Positions 58,601-64,000 of a stretch of 64,000 bases of DNA are shown piece after piece. Source of the stretch: Ophiura sarsii. Taxonomy: Eukaryota; Echinodermata; Ophiuroidea; Amphilepidida; Ophiuridae. How positions within the stretch are numbered: the stretch's first letter is position 1; each line of letters opens with the position of its first letter. The stretch is from assembly GCA_035610835.1 (NCBI GenBank), contig CM069446.1, positions 2,557,001 to 2,621,000 of the forward strand, given 5' to 3'. The notes below the pieces were generated by a model. The model was not told the DNA's origin and did not search any database. It was given only the letters and a program-made list of their open reading frames with translations. The translations under genes were made by a program, and so were the position numbers.

Positions 58601-59155
58601 GTACTCAGTAAAACTACATCCAGGAAAAGTTGTATTATCTGTTAAAGACAAATGCGAGGATTCTAAAAGATGTTTAGAATCGTCGGGACATATTGTGTAA
58701 GGAGCATTCACCCCATGAATATTCAAATTCACTCTGGTATTGACGTAATGGATTTTGAATTCTGTTGAGGATAAGAACAAAGTACAAGGTGCTGAATCCA
58801 ACGATATTGAAACGATTCGTTTGAGACACTGGTCACTCTGGGACGAAGTATCGTCTGTTAATTCAATATACACATAGGAATATATAGTATTGGAACTTGT
58901 GTGCAATAATTGTACTGAAGTTCCATTGCCTTGTGTTGATGAAATACCTATGGTACAACTGAATATTGAATTTTGTAAATTGGGATACTTTGATTCTGTA
59001 ATGTTATCCGTGACGATGACCAATGGGTCATAAGTAATATTAATGTGAATGTTGCATTCATTTAAAGGATTTACCACCTGCTGTGCTAATGCTGTGTGAT
59101 TGATGCACATTATTAGTAATAGTAGATACCAAGCTTTACGTTTATCATACACCAT
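55658..59155 (-). CDS. LRR-containing GPCR (relaxin-receptor/LGR-like), intronless
   Basis: Predicted 1165-aa cell-surface receptor in one exon. The ATG at 59155 is chosen because it directly precedes a signal peptide (AWYLLLLIMCINHTALA). Residues about 34-207 form a Cys-containing, N-glycosylation-rich domain that is weakly CUB-like. CPDECVC (208-214) is an LRR N-cap. About 23 leucine-rich repeats of 24 residues (LxxLxLxxNxLxxLPxGhF) run from 243 to 795. CCFTGYAQC (799-807) is the hinge. The seven-helix domain has LSLSDLLMG (TM2), DRF instead of DRY (929-931), LTDFFTWVP (TM6) and NPFLY (1150-1154). The TM3 cysteine (905) and ECL2 cysteine (983) are present. ECL2 is very long (about 75 residues) and the tail is only about 10 residues. 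Vertebrate LGR genes have many introns, so this one-exon form points to retroposition or a lineage expansion. Ligand unknown. Confidence 0.93.
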   Translation of the reverse strand: MVYDKRKAWYLLLLIMCINHTALAQQVVNPLNECNIHINITYDPLVIVTDNITESKYPNLQNSIFSCTIGISSTQGNGTSVQLLHTSSNTIYSYVYIELTDDTSSQSDQCLKRIVSISLDSAPCTLFLSSTEFKIHYVNTRVNLNIHGVNAPYTICPDDSKHLLESSHLSLTDNTTFPGCSFTEYDAVESLYRPYTWLYAYAYYNMTCPDECVCTLGYRSMTTVCENAADTVALIIYEPDRTELEFSDQGLVNITPGAFAGLDAVIWLDLTRNKLQLLPARLFISMVNLRDLKLDQNHLADLPVGVFDGIPQLITLNVGYNMMTSFTDNIFSDLGSLTRLLLYGNNLNTLQVNIFNGLSRLEDLGLDNNHLTALPPGLFNGLVSLEYLALDYNTLVTLQKGVLDGLAQLYSLGISNNLLALLPDGIFDDLVNVGYLWLRYNHLSTLPLGIFDNLFFLENVNVEGNRLTSLPDGLFRIYHTRVYRIYLQHNLLTTLSSDVFIGLITLVNLELQHNKLNSIHHDAFKNMRSLYHCDLSYNALSTLPENLFDSLINTNTLLLTVNELVYLPEGLFDNMTSLSYLDISKNSLREPNSLASVIDLNFFNISNNKLSNLILDRPCNLQICDLSENKFSAVSPHISMYMPNLTFLSLNHNGITELPIGIFEGLYILEVCYLSHNLLNEIKPGTFNNLKNVSVLTLTNNLLQSISNGSFYGLSNLQQLEIQLNKISTLPSGVFDYLTNLKLVNLSYNFIQIIGHEVFYITGVEVVDLRANELRLVTKSAFIGLDNSTVLLVDESATCCFTGYAQCIPRYPRSVYLTCKRMVDGFLQRISMWALGLFAITCNLFVFCLRCTNKQDRTVQSLLILHLSLSDLLMGISMVLLASFDTYYGQFFPSYSELWRKGPICQLAGTLSICSSEVSVFLITLITFDRFQGVKYPFSRHRLRTKSTKICLFVLWSIGLLISIIPVVLSGVESDVFEVSEVCVGIPIVRRPVSVANINSLITESTQANLRQYIYIQTDKIVLEYLILLEPTYQKTLYATSEITGNTLATYFSITVFIGVNLACFVLIAFLYVQIFLAARNTSKRSGRKQDDKKEVRMAIKMSVIILTDFFTWVPLVITCILVQCQLIEVNPLVYVWTVAFIIPINSAINPFLYTLITLISDRKT

Positions 59156-60064
59156 TCTTGTATCACGTACGGTGAACACCTTTTATGGTAAATTAATTTC
59201 TCAAACAATACAATATTTTTAAAAGAGTTAAAACTCTCCCAAGTATTACAAGTACAGAGTTACGTACCAAACTCTTGAAAAGTTCAATCACACAAAAGTT
59301 ACGTTATTTTTTATAATAGTTTGTTATTGTTGAAGTAGTTTTAAAATGTTTATACAACCATTTCACAATATCTCCGGCCAAAGATGACTGGTAATTGTAA
59401 TCTGCAACTCATCTCTTGTCACTTCAGGATGAAATACTTCTCTCCCACATTCTATTAGCTCCAGAAGGTTTATACCCTTAAGCCAGGTTCCGCTATGATG
59501 ATGTCGAATGGAGAATTACTGCAAGTCTTATAGGACTATTTAGTGGCTGGAACAATCTATAAAGAGAACACGAACAAATTATACTTCTTTTTTGAACAAA
59601 ATTCACAAGGGCAATGTTTTAGTTTTGAAGAAATAATAAAACTATGCCATTAGCATTACGAGCATTAGTGTCGACTCATTGAGAAGAAACATGTTACATT
59701 TTTACTAATTTACATACAACCTACTTGAGTCTTGAGACGTTGTGAGGTTGCTCAAATTTGTGCGTCATATTTTAAAGATGACACCCATTTAAATATATGT
59801 TGAAAAATTCCTTAAATTGGAAGCAGATTTCTATTATGATTGAGTAAAGTTCGGTGATGGTTTTTAATGGAAAATACAGTCAAAATAGATTTATGAGTTC
59901 AGGAAAATTATAGTCCAACTTAAAAAAATGAAAAAGATCACATAAATGCTTTAATGTTTGGATTTATTTCGATCACTTGACGTATGCAATTTGTATTTTA
60001 TTTTTGAAAAATGTGAGAAGACAATTAAACAAATATGATCAAAAAGTATGAGTAATGAGTAACT
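59156..60064. other. Upstream of the GPCR gene; repeat at 59797-59935
   Basis: No second gene. 59797-59935 is related to about 34905-35035 (GGAAGCAGATTT, GAAAATACAGT words). No core promoter element could be assigned with confidence. Confidence 0.5.
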
Positions 60065-60312
60065 ATTCACAATTTCCATGCGGCTGTTAGTTTTACCAGA
60101 TACAAGACAAATTTTTCAGAAACCTCTCCCAAATTTCAATGTCTATCTCAGGGATTGCTGAACCAATACTAGGCATGTTTGTACTTACTTCAATGCATTT
60201 CTCATTGTGATTCCAAATATGGTGATGAAATTCAATAACTGAGACATTTTCATAACATTTTGTGACATTTTAGAATGCTGTCTGCAGACGCCTGCCGCGT
60301 GGAAAATGTTAA
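60065..60312 (-). mobile_element. MITE family T, copy E (inverted)
   Basis: Reads as the reverse complement of copies A-D: AATTTCCATGCGGC at the left, and GCAGACGCCTGCCGCGTGGA at the right. Confidence 0.85.
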
Positions 60313-60388
60313 AATTGTACTTGTTTTTAGTTTGTTGTTTTTATGGTTTCTTTTTTAATTTGAATCACCAATTGTTCATACTTTAAAG

Positions 60389-63300
60389 TCAATGATTCAT
60401 ACTAAATCAATGATTCATACCAACTCAATGATTCATACTAAATCAATGATTCATGCTAAGTCAATGATTCATACTAAGTCAATCATACTAAATCAATGAT
60501 TCATACTAAATCAATGATTCATACTAAATCAATGATTCATACTAAATCAATGATTCATACTAAATCAATGATTCATACTAAATCAATGATTCATACCAAC
60601 TCAATGATTCATACTAAATCAATTATTCATACTAAATCAATGATGCATACTAAATCAATGATTCATACCAACTCAATGATTCATACTAAATCAATGATTC
60701 ATACTAAATCAATGATTCATACTAAATCAATGATTCATACTAAATCAATGATTCATAATAAGTCAATGATTCATACTAAGTCAATGATTCATACTAAATC
60801 AATGATTTATACTAAATCAATGATTCATACTAAATCAATGATTCATACCAACTCAATGATTCATACTAAATCAATGATTCATACTAAATCAATGATTCAT
60901 ACTAAATCAATGATTCATACTAAATCAATGATTCATACTAAATCAATGATTCATACTAAATCAATGATTCATACTCAATCAATGATTCATACTAAATCAA
61001 TGATTCATACTAAGTCAATGATTCATACTAAGTCAATGATTCATACTAAATCAATGATTCATACCAACTCAATGATTCATACTAAATCAATGATTCATAC
61101 TAAATCAATGATTCATACTAAATCAATGATTCATACTAAATCAATGATTCATACCAACTCAATGATTCATACTAAATCAATGATTCATACTAAATCAATG
61201 ATTCATACTAAATCAATGATTCATACTAAATAAATGATTCATACTAAATCAATGATTCATACTCAATCAATGATTCATACTCTATCAATGATTCATACTA
61301 AGTCAATGATTCATACTAAATCAATGATTCATACCAACTCAATGATTCATACTAAATCAATGATTCATACTAAATCAATGATTCATACTAAATCAATGAT
61401 TCATACTAAATCAATGATTCATACTAACTCAATGATTCATACCAACTCAATGATTCATACTAAATCAATGATTCATACTAAGTCAATGATTCATACTAAA
61501 TCAATGATTCATACTAAATCAATGATTCATACTCAATCAATGATTCATACTCAATCAATAATTCATACTAAGTCAATGATTCATACTAAATCAATGATTC
61601 ATACTAAATCAAGTATTCATACTAAATCAAGTATTCATACTAAATCAATGATTCATACCAACTCAATGATTCATACTAAATCAATGATTCATACTAAATC
61701 AATGATTCATACTCAATCAATGATTCATACTAAGTCAATGATTCATACTAAGTCAATGATTCATACTAAATCAATGATTCATACTTAATCAATGATTCAT
61801 ACTAAATCAATGATTCATACTAAATCAATGATTCATACTAAATCAATGATTCATACTAAGTCAATGATTCATACTAAGTCAATGATTTATACTAAGTCAA
61901 TGATTCATACTAAATCAATGATTCATACTAAATCAAGTATTCATACTAAGTCAATGATTCATACTAAATCAATGATTCATACTAAGTCAGGGATTCATAC
62001 TAAATCAATGATTCATACTAAGTCAATGATTCATACTAAGTCAATGATTTATACTAAGTCAATGATTCATACTAAATCAATGATTCATACTAAATCAATG
62101 ATTCATACTCAATCAATGATTCATACTCTATCAATGATTCATACTAAGTCAATGATTCATACTAAATCAATTATTCATACCAACTCAATGATTCATACTA
62201 AATCAATGATTCATACTAAATCAATGATTCATACTAAATCAATGATTCATACTAAATCAATGATTCATACTAACTCAATGATTCATACCAACTCAATGAT
62301 TCATACTAAATCAATGATTCATACTAAGTCAATGATTCATACTAAATCAATGATTCATACTAAATCAATGATTCATACTCAATCAATGATTCATACTCAA
62401 TCAATAATTCATACTAAGTCAATGATTCATACTAAATCAATGATTCATACTAAATCAAGTATTCATACTAAATCAAGTATTCATACTAAATCAATGATTC
62501 ATACCAACTCAATGATTCATACTAAATCAATGATTCATACTAAATCAATGATTCATACTCAATCAATGATTCATACTAAGTCAATGATTCATACTAAGTC
62601 AATGATTCATACTAAATCAATGATTCATACTTAATCAATGATTCATACTAAATCAATGATTCATACTAAATCAATGATTCATACTAAATCAATGATTCAT
62701 ACTAAGTCAATGATTCATACTAAGTCAATGATTTATACTAAGTCAATGATTCATACTAAATCAATGATTCATACTAAATCAATGATTCATACTAAATCAA
62801 TGATTCATACTAAGTCAATGATTCATACTAAATCAATGATTCATACTAAATCAAGTATTCATACTAAATCAAGTATTCATACTAAATCAATGATTCATAC
62901 CAACTCAATGATTCATACTAAATCAATGATTCATGCTAAATCAATGATTCATACTCAATCAATGATTCATACTAAGTCAATGATTCATACTAAGTCAATG
63001 ATTCATACTAAATCAATGATTCATACTTAATCAATGATTCATACTAAATCAATGATTCATACTAAATCAATGATTCATACTAAATCAATGATTCATACTA
63101 AGTCAATGATTCATACTAAGTCAATGATTTATACTAAGTCAATGATTCATACTAAATCAATGATTCATACTAAATCAATGATTCATACTAAATCAATGAT
63201 TCATACTAAATCAATGATTCATACTAAGTCAATGATTCATACTAAATCAATGATTCATACTAAATCAATGATTCATACTCAATCAATGATTCATACTAAA

Positions 63301-64000
63301 TCAATGATTCATACTAAATCAATGATTCATACTAAATCAATGATTCATACTAAGTCGATGATTCATACTAAGTCAATGATTCATACTAAATCAATGATTC
63401 ATACTAAATCAATGATTCATACTCAATCAATGATTCATACTCAATCAATGATTCATACTAAATCAATGATTCATACTAAATCAATGATTCATACTAAATC
63501 AATGATTCATACTAAGTCAATGATTCATACCAACTCAATGATTCATACTAAATCAATGATTCATACTAAATCAATGATTCATACTAAATCAATGATTCAT
63601 ACTAAATCAATGATTCATACTAAATCAATGATTCATACTAAATCAATGATTCATACTAAATCAATGATTCATACTCTATCAATGATTCATACTAAGTCAA
63701 TGATTCATACTAAATCAATGATTCATACTAAATCAATGATTCATACTAAATCAATGATTCATACTAAATCAATGATTCATACTAAATCAATGATTCATAC
63801 TAAGTCAATGATTCATACTAAGTCAATGATTCATACTAAATCAATGATTCATACTAAGTCAATGATTCATACTAAATCAATGATTCATAATAAGTCAATG
63901 ATTCATACTAAATCAATGATTCATACTAAATCAATGATTCATACTAAATCAATGATTCATACTAAGTCAATGATTCATACTCAATCAATGATTCATACTA
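60389..64000. repeat. 18-bp satellite array running off the window
   Basis: About 200 units of TCAATGATTCATACTAAA with variants at a few positions (AAG, CAA, CCAAC, CTA, AGTATT). An 846-bp (47-unit) block is repeated: the rare CTCTATC unit at 61281 recurs at 62127, and the unit bearing a TAA in the MIHTKS frame recurs at 61786 and 62632. A third, shorter block (stop at 63028, 396 bp on) lacks about 25 units. The open frames (MIHTKS repeated) are artefacts of the 18-bp unit. The array continues past 64000. Confidence 0.97.

Noticed and set aside
60496..63030. Chain of MIHTKS-repeat open frames
   Set aside because: Product of an 18-bp satellite; stops recur with the higher-order repeat and no gene structure is present.

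Overview
The window is animal genomic DNA, AT-rich, with split genes, long introns and dense transposon debris. The gene families (TRIM-like RING/B-box protein, CARD plus NHL-type propeller, leucine-rich-repeat GPCR of the relaxin-receptor type), the LINE types and the frequent word TAGGCCTA suggest a marine invertebrate deuterostome, most likely an ambulacrarian (echinoderm or hemichordate). That placement is inference.

Three protein-coding loci can be supported. (1) A plus-strand three-exon gene (9602-23202) joins an N-terminal CARD to a short helical linker and a C-terminal NHL-like beta-propeller; all exon phases match and there is no RING or B-box. (2) A plus-strand five-exon gene (30659-41275) encodes a RING, a B-box and a coiled coil, followed by Pro/Ser/Thr-rich tandem repeats instead of an NHL or B30.2 domain. 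Loci 1 and 2 are same-strand neighbours and together carry the parts of one TRIM-NHL protein plus a CARD, which suggests a local innate-immunity signalling or ubiquitin-ligase neighbourhood (inference). (3) A minus-strand single-exon gene (55658-59155) encodes a signal peptide, a cysteine-containing N-terminal domain, about 23 leucine-rich repeats and a seven-helix domain.

Layout: 1-9.1 kb, foldback elements, tRNA-like repeats and no gene. 9.6-23.2 kb, CARD-NHL gene; its introns hold antisense LINE pieces, a 27-bp minisatellite and a 5.1-kb inverted-repeat-bounded element full of nested duplications. 23.4-30.6 kb, a hAT-type element with an 8-bp target duplication, a ~145-bp tandem array split by a LINE insertion, and palindromic MITEs. 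30.7-41.3 kb, the TRIM-like gene, whose first intron holds at least eight DNA-transposon-like elements. 41.3-55 kb, MITEs, a 73-copy 27-bp minisatellite with a 567-bp higher-order period, a decayed repeat-coding stretch, and a 1.6-kb TAA-flanked element made of ACGT-type words. 55.6-59.2 kb, the GPCR. 60.4-64 kb, an 18-bp satellite running off the window end.

Most long open frames over the minisatellites exist only because the repeat unit is a multiple of three, and are not called as genes. All family assignments come from reading translations and motifs by eye; no database search or alignment was run.
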